Below, in pieces: positions 22,672 through 32,012 of a stretch of 64,000 nt of DNA; the stretch's first letter is position 1; the number at the start of each line of letters is the position of its first letter. This DNA comes from Siphonodentalium dalli (lineage: Eukaryota > Mollusca > Scaphopoda > Gadilida > Siphonodentaliidae): contig CP136067.1 of the NCBI GenBank assembly GCA_032622095.1, positions 196,130,052 to 196,194,051 on the forward strand. Reading direction: 5' to 3'. The position numbers and the translations under genes were made by a program. The notes beneath the pieces are model-generated. The model saw only the letters and a program-made list of their open reading frames with translations, did no database searches and was not told the origin of the DNA.

Positions 22672-22972
22672 TTAACATAATTAGCTGTTATATCAATGTC
22701 AGACGATCTTTTGAAAATTCACATAATCATCCATGGGCATTTTGTTTACTTTCAGCTAGAGATTCGGTGTGGATGTTCACGGGACTGAAATGTTAGTGCA
22801 TTGCTTGCTGCTTCTGTCGTCATAGTAAGATGGCCGGCGGGCACTGAATTATATACAGAATACAGTGCAATAAACGAAGAGGGCTGTGTCACTCTTACAC
22901 ATGTGTAGCCATATACTGTGAATCGTCATGCAAGCGCTGCTGCACGTGTGCACGAAGTTCCAATTTTAAGCC

Positions 22973-24037
22973 ATGGTTAAATTTCGCAGAATTTTCAATG
23001 GTCTGATATTCGGCGTTGTTCTTGTATTCTGTTGGTGGAGTTTTGGATCATATATTTCAAATAGCAATAGTAATGTTAATATCTTAAAGAATACTACATC
23101 TTCCTATTCAGTTACCTCTGATTTGGCCTATAATACTACGACGCTTATACCTCTTGTGTACGAAGATGCTTTCACACTGAGACCACAAAAGCAATACTCT
23201 TTGGACTACAAGCTTATTCTTTCCCCCAGTGATGTTTACATGGGAGACAACTCGCCAGACCTTCTGATTTTTGTGGCTTCAAAACACGCTAACCGAAATT
23301 TTCGTGACGCAATAAGGAATACGTGGGGTACTGTCGCGAAAACGCAGGAATGGCCACACGGGAGACTGCACATCAAGGAAAGCGTAAAAATTGTGTTTCT
23401 TTTTGGTTGGCATGGCGAACAGAAAATGGAGGATGGGTTAAGGAATGAAGCCAACGAAACAGGCGATATACTGCAATATAATTATAAGGAAAGTTATTTT
23501 AATTTAACACTTAAGGTATTGACTGGTTTTAGTTGGATGTCAGCTAAGTGTTCTTCCGCGCGTTTTGTTCTAAAATGCGACGAAGACACATTTATAAATA
23601 TTCCAATGCTTCTCTCTCGCATAACAAACTTGAACATCTCCAACAGTATATTCGGATACGTCGTCCACAAGGGTTCTGCAGTTCAAAGGGAAGGTAAATT
23701 CATGGTGACAAAACAGGCGTTCGCCAACAGCATCTACCCTGACTACACAACGGGGAATTTATATGTGATGTCAGGAGGCGTGGCTAAATATATACGTTCT
23801 ATCGCTGAGTATCTTCCGTATGTTAATATGGAGGACGTGTTTATCACAGGTATTCTTGGTCATATCATAAAAATCAAACACGATGCTGTGGAGAAGAGAT
23901 TATATAATGCACACAAGGCTCCTGATAAATGTGATTTCGTGCTGATGAAAAAGATGTATGGACAACAAGTGAAGCCCGATTTGGCTCGAACGATATGGAG
24001 AACTTTAAATAATGGGACTGAATGCATAACATCTTGA
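22973..24037 (+). CDS. beta-1,3-galactosyltransferase-like (GT31)
   Basis: This is a complete 354-residue single-exon frame with an AGCCATGG start context. It is a type II Golgi protein in layout: short basic N-terminus, one membrane helix at about residues 7-27 (FNGLIFGVVLVFCWWSFGSY), Asn-rich stem, then a GT31 catalytic domain. Motifs in order are FRDAIRNTWG (about 109-118), KCDEDTFIN with the metal-binding DxD (about 203-205), and MEDVFITGI (about 286-294), all typical of GT31. Family members transfer galactose or GlcNAc from UDP-sugars to glycans; the exact linkage cannot be read from sequence. Sequon sites are present. Many GT31 genes are intronless, so single-exon structure is not a sign of retrocopying by itself. 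No break seen; probably a working host gene. Confidence 0.9.
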   Translation: MVKFRRIFNGLIFGVVLVFCWWSFGSYISNSNSNVNILKNTTSSYSVTSDLAYNTTTLIPLVYEDAFTLRPQKQYSLDYKLILSPSDVYMGDNSPDLLIFVASKHANRNFRDAIRNTWGTVAKTQEWPHGRLHIKESVKIVFLFGWHGEQKMEDGLRNEANETGDILQYNYKESYFNLTLKVLTGFSWMSAKCSSARFVLKCDEDTFINIPMLLSRITNLNISNSIFGYVVHKGSAVQREGKFMVTKQAFANSIYPDYTTGNLYVMSGGVAKYIRSIAEYLPYVNMEDVFITGILGHIIKIKHDAVEKRLYNAHKAPDKCDFVLMKKMYGQQVKPDLARTIWRTLNNGTECITS

Positions 24038-24043
24038 ACATGC

Positions 24044-24114
24044 GCAGTGTGGTGTCACGTGACATAGACCGAATTAACATGCAGTGTGGTGTCACGTGAC
24101 ATAGACCGAATTAA
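24044..24114 (+). repeat. 34-bp tandem pair with GTCACGTGAC palindrome
   Basis: The unit occurs at 24044-24077 and 24081-24114, seemingly identical, just after the GT31 stop. Each has the perfect palindrome GTCACGTGAC (an E-box/CLEAR-like core CACGTG) followed by ATAGACCGAATTAA. It would lie in the 3' UTR of the GT31 gene. Confidence 0.8.
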
Positions 24115-24572
24115 AAAATATTTAACAATTTGAAATCGAATTATTAGGGATTATCTACGTTTTACGTGCATCTATCAAATCGGGGCACAATTGATACCTA
24201 TAAAATAAAAAAAATCCGTTACCCTACAGGGAGCCCCACACATATATAGAAGCATATAGAAGAGTGTCGTCTGCTCATGTTTGTCTGGGGCTCTGTATGG
24301 GTGAAATATTATAAAATTGTTAAAGAATACAAGAAAACATTATTAAAATTGTAAAAAATTGTTAGGCCAATGCATTCTCTTATATATGCGAGGCGACCTA
24401 TGGAATTGGAAATCGAATGTCCCACTAAAACAATAAGGTGTAATGACATTTCGACCTAAAAATATAGGTCAGGTTTGTATTCCTGGTAGACATTCCAACA
24501 TAATTATTGTGGTTTCTGGTCAACTATTTTAATATTTCGTATTGCGATAAGATTTGAGATGGACTTGTATAG

Positions 24573-24895
24573 TATCTTATTATCTCCCATTTAGGACTTA
24601 TAGTATCTCCTAATTAGGACTTATAGTATCTCCTAATTAGGCGATATTAGGACTTAGTATCTCCTAATTAGGCGATATTAGGACTTATAGTATCTCCTAA
24701 TTAGGCGAAATTAGGACTTGGTATCTCGTAATTATGACTTATTATCTCATAATTAGGACTTATGATATCCTAATTATGAGATAACATAGATATACAATAT
24801 GCCAGTCGGTCTAAGTGACTGTGTCGAGTTCTTTATATCTATAGTATCTCCTAATTATGAGATAATATAAGTCCTATTAGGAGATACTAGGTCAC
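24573..24895. repeat. palindromic tandem repeat, TATCTCCTAATTAGG
   Basis: Repeats of about 23 and 33 bp built on AGTATCTCCTAATTAGGACTTAT run from 24573 to about 24790. Complementary text (TAGGAGATACT, ATGAGATAATA) follows at 24845-24890. CCTAATTAGG is itself a perfect palindrome, so single strands could fold extensively. No coding potential. Confidence 0.8.
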
Positions 24896-24929
24896 CGTGG
24901 CATCGACTTGTACATAGTGTTTGCTTGCC

Positions 24930-25425
24930 GATATTACAGAGAACATACAAAACGAGTTCGCAAATACCGGAGTACATTTTTAATCACATTTACTCCATCA
25001 CCTCCTACGACAGGGTCAAATACACTTGCCAATATACGCAACAAGAAAACCATAATCAGAAATGGTAACGCCCTCAATATCATACTATTAGCCATATATA
25101 CAATATAACAACTTTAATGTGGTGATTGTGAAAACACTGTATATAGGTAACGCCTATGTAGTTGATTATATGTCATATATTTTTTCTAATTTCATTTGAA
25201 ATAGTGGTCTGAATAGCGCATGGAATATCATGCAGAATAATAATCGGGCAAAATAATTGCGATCTTCGTAACATGGTTCAAGTACGAGCACGTTTCTAAT
25301 CACATTTAGTATCCAATTACGGAAATACCGAGTATGTTTTAATCACATTCAGTCCACCACCTCCTGCGATAGGGTCAGATATACTTGCCAATATAAACCC
25401 TAGGAGGGCGTAATGCTAATCTAGG
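24930..25425 (+). repeat. dispersed repeat, copy 1
   Basis: Blocks here recur in the same order at 59140-59860: GTAACGCCCTCAA.ATCATA, GTGATTGTGAA, ATAGGTAACG.CTATGTA, ATATCATGCAGAATAATAATC, ACATGGTTCAAGTACG, CATCACCTCCTACGACAGGG and ACTTGCCAATATA. The blocks ACTCCATCACCTCC and ACTTGCCAATATA also occur twice within this copy. No protein is encoded. Confidence 0.65.
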
Positions 25426-25439
25426 AATGGCCTCAGGTG

Positions 25440-25975
25440 ATGAACTTCTGATATGACCTCTCATAAGGATTAATTAAACTACTTGTATGGTTCCATGAGG
25501 GTAAATTAAAATATGGTCACACTCAGAGAGGGTTAATTGAAATATGGTCCGATGAGGGTAAATAAAAATATGGTCACATCATGGTTAAATAAAATACGGT
25601 CCCATGAGGGTTAATTAATATATCGTCCACTGATGGTTAATAACAAATATGGCTCCATGGTGGCTAATTAAAATTGTACCTTTATTGTTAAATTAAAATA
25701 TCGTCCCATGAGGGTTAATAAAAATATGGACCCATTGGGGTTAATTGAAATATGGTCCCATTAAGGTCAATTAAAATATGGTAACGTGACTTAATTAAAG
25801 AATAAATACATGGTCCCATTATGAGGGTAAATTAAAATTAAAATATGGTGTCATCAGTGTTGATTAAACTACGGGTGAAATACGATATAGTCCCATCAGG
25901 GTCAATTAAAATATGGTCCAGTGAGGACTTATAATATGCCCCCTCCCCCATAAGGATCAATTAAAACATGGTCAC
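25440..25975 (+). repeat. minisatellite, 24-30 bp unit
   Basis: About 18-20 degenerate copies of GGTTAATTAAAATATGGTCCCATGA follow one another. Unit length varies and the copies have point differences, so it is old. No coding potential. Confidence 0.85.
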
Positions 25976-26259
25976 ATGAAGGGAGGGGTGGTAATTTCCG
26001 AACATTCTTCAATTCATATAGCATTCTGATATATCCTCGGTACACATAAATAAAAATGATGTTTAGAATTAGGCCACATTGTATGTTAAACAACCAATGT
26101 GAAGGGTTGGTGTTGGAACTTTTCTTAATAACATCTCTATTCATAACTCCGATATATTCCGCATACAAAAAAAAATGAAAAGTCAATATTTACAAACATA
26201 AAGAAGGAATAACGTGGGAATTGGTTAATAATTACCATCCCAATTCATTTAGAATATAC

Positions 26260-27763
26260 CGTGTCGATATTTGTCGCGTATAACTAAATGAAAAAGTTCA
26301 CTAAACGATATTAAAAAACATGTTAAACACCGATATAAACAAACACCTAGTACGATTCATGTTCGAATTAAATTTATTATACAATCGTCAAATCCCCGTG
26401 CAGTATAATAGTAGATAACATTCCGATTTATGTCACGTGAAAATAAACGAAAGATGTTCAAATAACAATTCAACAAAGCAGGTTAAAGAACAATAGAAAA
26501 CAATAGAAACACATAACGCACAGCGCGCTGATGGTTAACGCGCGAATTCCCGTTAGAATTAATCGCCTCGCGCTTCTTCGCATGCAAATAACAAGCCATG
26601 TGTCAATCAAGCATTTCTCGAGAGACGCTCGCTGCATGAAATAATAATGAAAATGACAATAAACGAAATTGAAATGACCAACTACACCTTTTACCGGACT
26701 CGTCCTCGGGGTCGCACTACAACCTTTAATGCGTCCCAAAAATCCCAATTTCTATAAATAAAACCCCCCGCGCACATAGGATACCAAGAAACTGTAGATT
26801 ATTATACACCCGGGGCGAAATAGGAGTGCGCAATGAGTCATTAGTGCAAGCATACAGACCGGATATGGCACTTAACGCAGATTTATTTCAAATTATGCGA
26901 ATTAAAATCTATTTATTTGAGGTTTTTTTTTAAACAATAGTTTGTGTGAGTTTATAATAAACACTTTAACATAATATTCGTACTTTTCCGTGCATTGTGT
27001 ACACCCAAAATTAAATACAGCGGAACCACTGTGTGTGGACGGAAGTGAACTCTGGTTTGCGGTAAACTGTTGCAAAAAAAAGCCGCTCACCTCAGATTTA
27101 CTACAGTACACCAATATTGTCATGTTTTCCCTAAACTGTGTAAAATCACAGCCCGGGTGCCGACCTGCCTTGATCGGCGGTGTGTTCCGCTACATGTCGT
27201 ACTAATTTGATTTCAGTGTCGTTTCTAGTTCTCTCTGATTTTACCAGAAGTTGAATAAAAATAAGAAGAAAAAAATACCAGGCGTTCAATGCCTGTTTGA
27301 CAGAGTTTACCAGGAGTTCAATTTTGTTGGAGCACCACGATTTCAGTCAAATCGGGCTCGTATATCGAAAATCGCAGGAAACATGGTCCAATCGCTACGC
27401 GTGTCTTTCAGTGGGATCTTATGGCATCAAAATCGTGTAATTGTTATTAAATACGACATCGTATAGTTTGGGAAATGTGCTTTTGATCGCAAACGTTTTT
27501 CGTGTTTTTAGAACGAAAATAAGAGGTAGAATCTTCATTTACGAGCGAACTAGAAACGACACTGAAACCAAACTAGTACGAAAATATAGCACAACACACA
27601 GTCCATCGAGGCAGGTTGGCACCCGGGCTGGGATTTTTACACAGTTGAAGGAAAACATGACAATACACGTACCGTAGTAAATATGAGGTGAGCGGCTTTT
27701 GTTTCCAACATTTTACCGCAAACCAGCGTTCACTTCCGTCCACACACTGTGTGTACAATTACA
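26260..27763 (+). repeat. duplicated repeat block, copy 1, with inverted-repeat element
   Basis: Text from 26260 (GATATTTGTCGCGTATAACT) to 27763 recurs at about 54625-56262. Its second part (26979-27763) is a unit with inverted ends: GTGTGTGGACGGAAGTGAAC near 27031 pairs with its reverse complement near 27740, and CGCTCACCTCAGATTTACT near 27084 with text near 27690. That part looks like a non-autonomous element of about 785 bp. The intervening sequence CACTTAACGC at 26870-26879 is the unoccupied version of a TTAA site that is filled in the other copy. Confidence 0.8.
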
Positions 27764-28351
27764 GGGCCTGGAACCTACGTCACCGGAAGGGTAACCCTAC
27801 ATCAAAATAACTGTAAATAAAGTTCGACTCGCTACTTTGACATCGTTTTTTAAATAAATACAATCGATTTCGATGTAGTATTATAAGCAAATCTCAACAA
27901 ATACAGAAACCGAAAATCGGAAAGAATTGCTTATAATGAGAATTTCGCGTTCGCAATTCAAAATCGCGTCCGATTTCCTATTTTCGTGCAGGTGTTAACG
28001 CCAACATTTCATGTTCTCCGCGCCCTAAACTCATTTTAAAACCGTATACATTGAGTTTCTGGATATTATAAATGCTAAAATTTGAATCAATAACAAAAAA
28101 TTCACTTCTCCGTGGTTTGTTTGTAAATTTCTTAAGACACAAAGAAATTTTATGAATTTGTCTATTAATGATAACGCCCACATCGCGTTGACGCTCACAT
28201 AATATTGGCCTGTTTGCACTAACAATTGAGTCACCATCCGTACAATCCGGTAGATGAACTATTAACGATCGTGTTCACATATACACACTCTGTTAAATGC
28301 GTTACAATACACAAATGGCTGTTATAGAGATGCCAATATACTATTTGATAA
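27764..28351. other. gene-free spacer before the Helitron
   Basis: No gene or repeat family could be named in this AT-rich stretch. Confidence 0.4.
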
Positions 28352-28733
28352 TCTCATATATATTTTGAAGACCCCTGTCTGTCTGTATGTCCTTTATAGA
28401 ATCGAAAACGGGTGGACCGATCGAGACCAAACTTCCTATCGAAAGGTAAAATCCCACGGGAATCGTCGACGTCACATTTTGGACAAGCTCTGAGCACCGA
28501 TTCTCCACTCCCAATCATCAAAATCACCGCAAACGCCACTTCGGGGGGGGGGGGGGTTAAGGCATCAACGATCTTTATATTGACCATATTCGGAGGTGTT
28601 AAGGATCAACGCTCTTTATTACAATCGAAGCTGCTAAACGGCTACCCATGCGTAACATACGGATGCAAAACGAAACGCGGAATGCAATTATCTCGATTAA
28701 AAAGGCAGAATGGGTTGTTGTGTCATATATGTC
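28352..28733 (+). mobile_element. Helitron 5' part (interrupted)
   Basis: The text begins A|TCTCATATATATTTTGAAGA and continues CCCCTGTCTGTCTGTATGTC, a start much like that of invertebrate Helitrons, which begin with TC after a host A. The 3' end is found at 47417-47658, on the far side of the Polinton. Together the two parts make a non-autonomous Helitron of about 620 bp. It contains a run of 14 G at 28543-28556. The last six bases, TATGTC, are the Polinton target site. Confidence 0.65.
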
Positions 28734-29143
28734 AGTAGTATATACTGAGCTGTCTCACCCCCAAGCGAGGAAGAGCCGAAGAGCCAATGTTTACATAACA
28801 CGTTGCTATGTTGTGTTGTTAAGGGGGTATTTAAATTTAAAGGTAGACAATGGGTTTAAAGGGACAACAATTGAATTTAAATGGATGCTATTGATGAAGG
28901 TTTTAAAGGGAAAGATAGAAGAATGAATCGGGTCATTGAATTTAATGAGTGTGTTGAATTGGTTGTAATTGATAGAGTATACAAGAATGAATGGGATCAT
29001 TGAAACTGTTTCGAGTGAGATCGGGTCAGTGATTTATCTAGCGGGAGGTCTAATTATTCAATGGATAGAGTATACAAAAAATGAATCGGGTGATTGACGA
29101 ATGGTTTATCTATAATTGAATGACAGATATATAAGAATTTGCT
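28734..29143 (+). repeat. Polinton left terminal inverted repeat
   Basis: 410 bp, matching 47001-47410 in reverse complement without any gap (coordinates mirror exactly, sum 76144). I saw no mismatch when comparing by eye. It begins AGTAGTATATACTGAGC. Its inner half holds direct repeats of GAGTATACAAGAATGAATCGGG and TTTCGAGTGAGATCGGGTCA type. Confidence 0.95.
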
Positions 29144-29192
29144 TTGTGCGAACGCATAGCTGAATTAGATAGTATCTTGTATGGGATAAGAA

Positions 29193-29771
29193 ATGGAGGT
29201 AATTGAGTATACAAAACAAATCAATCGGGTTATTGAAAATGTTTCGGGTGACATCGAGTATAAGAATTTGCTTTGTGCGAACGCAATGGGAGATCGAGGA
29301 GTGGAGTTGCTTTACGGCGAAGGAAACAAATTGTCAAATTTTTATCCATGCGAATTTGAAATATGTGGAATATGGTATAATTGTGTAGAACAGTATTACC
29401 AACAACAAAAAGCTATATATTTCGGTGATATAGAAAGAGCTTCTTATATTATGACTAAAACTGAGGCTAACATGCAAAAACGAATTGGGAAAATAGTTAA
29501 AAATTTCAATAGAAAAATATGGATGAATGTAGCTGTTGATATAATAAAAACAGGAAATATAGAGAAATTCAAACAGAATGAAGATTTAAAGAATGCGTTG
29601 ATTAAATCATATCCAAAACAGCTCGGTGAATCAAGTATATTTGATCTTACATGGGGAATTGGTATGTCGTCTGATAATGAGTCGGCTATGAATCCGAAAA
29701 ATTGGCGCGGTGAAAACATGATGGGACGTGTTCTAACAGAAATCAGATACGACATAATCAAATCAAGGTAA
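29193..29771 (+). CDS. NADAR-domain protein (accessory gene)
   Basis: 192 residues from the ATG at 29193. From about residue 47 it follows the NADAR/YbiA-like (DUF1768) pattern: NKLSNFYPCEFEICGIWYNC, then VEQYYQQQKAIYFGD, later LTWGIGMSSDNESAMNPKNW and GENMMGRVLTEIR. NADAR proteins act on NAD- or ADP-ribose-related substrates: YbiA cleaves riboflavin intermediates, and some bacterial members remove ADP-ribose from DNA. Which substrate applies here cannot be read. Residues 1 to about 33 are not NADAR; their DNA resembles the Polinton terminal repeat (GAGTATACAA..ATCGGGT.ATTGA and TATAAGAATTTGCTTTGTGCGAACGCA). The stop lies in AGGTAAGAG, which also looks like a splice donor, so a spliced form cannot be excluded. 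First gene inside the left TIR; not a standard Polinton core gene. Confidence 0.85.
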   Translation: MEVIEYTKQINRVIENVSGDIEYKNLLCANAMGDRGVELLYGEGNKLSNFYPCEFEICGIWYNCVEQYYQQQKAIYFGDIERASYIMTKTEANMQKRIGKIVKNFNRKIWMNVAVDIIKTGNIEKFKQNEDLKNALIKSYPKQLGESSIFDLTWGIGMSSDNESAMNPKNWRGENMMGRVLTEIRYDIIKSR

Positions 29772-29904
29772 GAGCAAATTATATTAAGTATATTAATAGT
29801 AAGGGGCGTGGAACAAAATCAGATACCACATAATCAAATCGAGGTAGGAGCAAGCTATATTAAGTATCGTGACGAATTTAATAGTAAGGGGCGTGGAACA
29901 AAAT
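29740..29904 (+). repeat. tandem duplication over the NADAR 3' end
   Basis: Units at 29740-29815 and 29816-29904 share AAATCAGATAC.ACATAATC, GGTA.GAGCAA..TATATTAAG and AATAGTAAGGGGCGTGGAAC. The first unit holds the last codons and stop of the NADAR gene; the second is a noncoding copy with a 10-13 base insertion. Confidence 0.8.
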
Positions 29905-29986
29905 CTAAACTGGTTTTTTGAGATGGCTATATAAGTTATTGAAAAATTAAAAAAATCAGTTCACATTGATACCTTATTGCAGAAAC

Positions 29987-30727
29987 ATGTTTCATCTGGG
30001 ACAGGATATATTCGTTGAAGTTGGCGAGTTCAACAATAAATCTAAAATTCATGTTAGACAGTTTACACAGAATTTAACGCGGACGAAAACTGGGATCGCG
30101 TTGGATGTTGATGAATTCAACGTGTTGAAGAGCAAGCTGAGAGAAATAGACAATAATATTTCGGTCAGAGCACAAGAAATTTTGGATAGTGTTCAAGAAT
30201 GTGCTATTCATCTAGGACGTATGAACTATATATACGTGACGAGGAATGTATATGGAGTGATAATTGACTTCCGAAAGCTATATTACAACAAGGAAAATGA
30301 ACTCACATATTCGCCTTATGGAATTCAGTTAAATGTTCGTCAATACGACGAGTTGAAGAAGCAAATGAATGATATAAATGCACACGTCGAATACGAAGAA
30401 GCTAAACATTTATCAGGAGAGTTATGTTCCCAATGGGATATGCGAGATATCGTGAAAAACGCATACATCAGAACAATTACTAATCAAGCAGATGAAGATA
30501 TGAGAAAAGACTGTTTTGGATGTTTAAACAATTGCGGATCACAAAGAGACCATGATGTATGTTTGAGTCCTGAAAAGAAATATATGGATGAAGCTATACA
30601 GAACTTTGATAAAGACAGAGTATATGAACTAGCGAAAGTAGAATCAGAAAAAATAGGAATGGATTTAAGCGAGAAGGAATTCGATGACAATTCATTAACA
30701 CGAGAGGAAATTAATGGTTTATTCTAA
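29987..30727 (+). CDS. tandem PC4-like ssDNA-binding protein with Cys tail
   Basis: I choose the ATG at 29987 (AAACATGTTTC). A typical 3' splice site (ACCTTATTGCAG) sits just before it, so a 5' leader intron is possible. Residues about 1-50 (DIFVEVGEF, then VRQFT, then GIALDVDEFNVLKSKLREID) and about 71-125 (MNYIYVTRNVYGVIIDFRKL, then GIQLNVRQYDELKKQMNDIN) each follow the PC4/p15 pattern: beta strands ending in an aromatic-basic strand, a G-I-x-L turn, then an amphipathic helix. PC4 domains bind single-stranded DNA as dimers, so two in one chain may act as a built-in dimer, plausible for a protein-primed, strand-displacing replicon. Then comes CFGCLNNCGSQRDHDVC, a possible zinc site, and an acidic tail. 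Family assignment is by pattern only. Confidence 0.6.
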   Translation: MFHLGQDIFVEVGEFNNKSKIHVRQFTQNLTRTKTGIALDVDEFNVLKSKLREIDNNISVRAQEILDSVQECAIHLGRMNYIYVTRNVYGVIIDFRKLYYNKENELTYSPYGIQLNVRQYDELKKQMNDINAHVEYEEAKHLSGELCSQWDMRDIVKNAYIRTITNQADEDMRKDCFGCLNNCGSQRDHDVCLSPEKKYMDEAIQNFDKDRVYELAKVESEKIGMDLSEKEFDDNSLTREEINGLF

Positions 30728-30849
30728 TATGACTATAATCCACCTATATTTGTTCATATATATATATATATATAAGAGGGATATCTCACAATAAATTCAG
30801 GTTTACACATAGTTGTTTAGTAATTCTATACTTCTCGAGTATCCATTAA

Positions 30850-31169
30850 AGGTACTCAATCCGAATTCATGATCGCAAAAAAAAAAAAAAAATAATATTT
30901 GATTCGAGTCGAGGAACCCATCCATCAAAGCTCAGAGTTATTAGATTTTCAATTTCAGGTTTGCGTACTTATAGCTAGAAACACTTATTCAAACAGACGA
31001 AGATGGATAACTCTAAAATGAAGTGTATTAATAACGCATTTTTTGACGGCGTGTTTCTGGGCCACTAACTTAAAACAAAATTGATATCTGATCACTCTGA
31101 GCATTGATTGGTAGGGTTATACAGAATGTTGAAACGAAGGTTGTTGGAATATGGGGATTCTGAGTACCT
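30850..31169 (+). mobile_element. TTAA-flanked MITE inside the Polinton (copy 2)
   Basis: 320 bp between TTAA at 30846-30849 and 31170-31173. It starts AGGTACTCAATCCG and ends GAGTACCT like copy 1. It inserted after the PC4-like gene, so it is younger than the Polinton lineage and carries no gene. A run of 15 A lies inside near 30878. Confidence 0.8.
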
Positions 31170-31399
31170 TTAATGTCACGCACATCGATTCATATTAGTT
31201 CGCCCGCTAATATCGTGAGTGCGGCCCGTATTATATATTAAGATGACCCAACAACACAGTCGAGATCCGGTATGTGGTGAAATGACAGAATTTCACGCAT
31301 GCGCAGTGGTATATGTTTAAGGAATTCTCGGCAGATTCCGATTAAGTGATAGAATTAGCCGAGAGTGAAAGTGGAAACAATCACGTCATTGATGACGGG

Positions 31400-31520
31400 A
31401 ATTGAATAGTATGTTTCGGGTGAGAACAGAATTTGAATGTATTGAACGGGTTGTAATTGATAGAGTATACAAGTGGATAGGGTCATTGCATTAATGTTTC
31501 GAGTATGATCGGGTCAATGA
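31400..31520 (+). repeat. internal copy of Polinton terminal-repeat motifs
   Basis: The text TTGTAATTGATAGAGTATACAA and TTTCGAGT.TGATCGGGTCA.TGATTTATC repeats the motif order of the inner part of the left TIR (28950-29040). It marks a third place, besides the TIR and the NADAR 5' coding region, with this sequence. Confidence 0.7.
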
Positions 31521-31748
31521 TTTATCAAACAACTATATATATATAACAAATGACTACTTTATTGAAAAATATGATTCGAGTGAGATGTGCACAACGATTT
31601 AACTGGCGGGAGGTCTATCAAACAAGATGGCTATCAGATCGGTTTAACCAGAACATATAAATTCTCCCGATGCAAATTGAATGAAAGTATCACGTGACAT
31701 GCCATATATAAGAATTCCGAAACATCTTTAGGGCATATTCATCTCATT

Positions 31749-32012
31749 ATGAACTTTCAAAAAACAGCGTTAGAATGCGTAAGATTACTATATCTTAGCT
31801 CAGAGAGTGAGTCGGATTGCTTGTCAGAAGATGAATCCAATTCAGATTTCTGGCTTGAATTCGACGGGGGAATGGATGCCGAATATTATGAGTTATCTTC
31901 CGCTTCATCATCCGATTCAGAAAGTGAAATAGAATTGGAAATAGATTGGGATATTCAAGTGATTGAATCCCTATACTATGATAGTGGATATGAAGCGGAA
32001 GTTGATGATTAA
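31749..32012 (+). CDS. small acidic protein, unknown
   Basis: 87 residues from the ATG at 31749, very acidic with runs such as SSESESDCLSEDESNSDF and SSSDSESEIELEIDWD. No domain recognised. It could be a DNA-mimic or a transcription-activation-type polypeptide, but acidity alone does not show that. An upstream TATATAAG lies near 31707. Position in the accessory left arm of the Polinton supports a real gene, but the composition bias makes this uncertain. Confidence 0.45.
   Translation: MNFQKTALECVRLLYLSSESESDCLSEDESNSDFWLEFDGGMDAEYYELSSASSSDSESEIELEIDWDIQVIESLYYDSGYEAEVDD

Noticed and set aside
26979-27763. Cys-rich frames such as CVDGSERWFAVKCWKQKP in the inverted-repeat element
   Set aside because: Copies occur in all orientations as parts of the repeat arms and break differently in each copy.
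28806-29000. 64-codon open frame in the Polinton TIR, also at 47144-47338
   Set aside because: Its two copies exist only because the TIR is inverted and identical. It has no motif and lies over the internal repeats.
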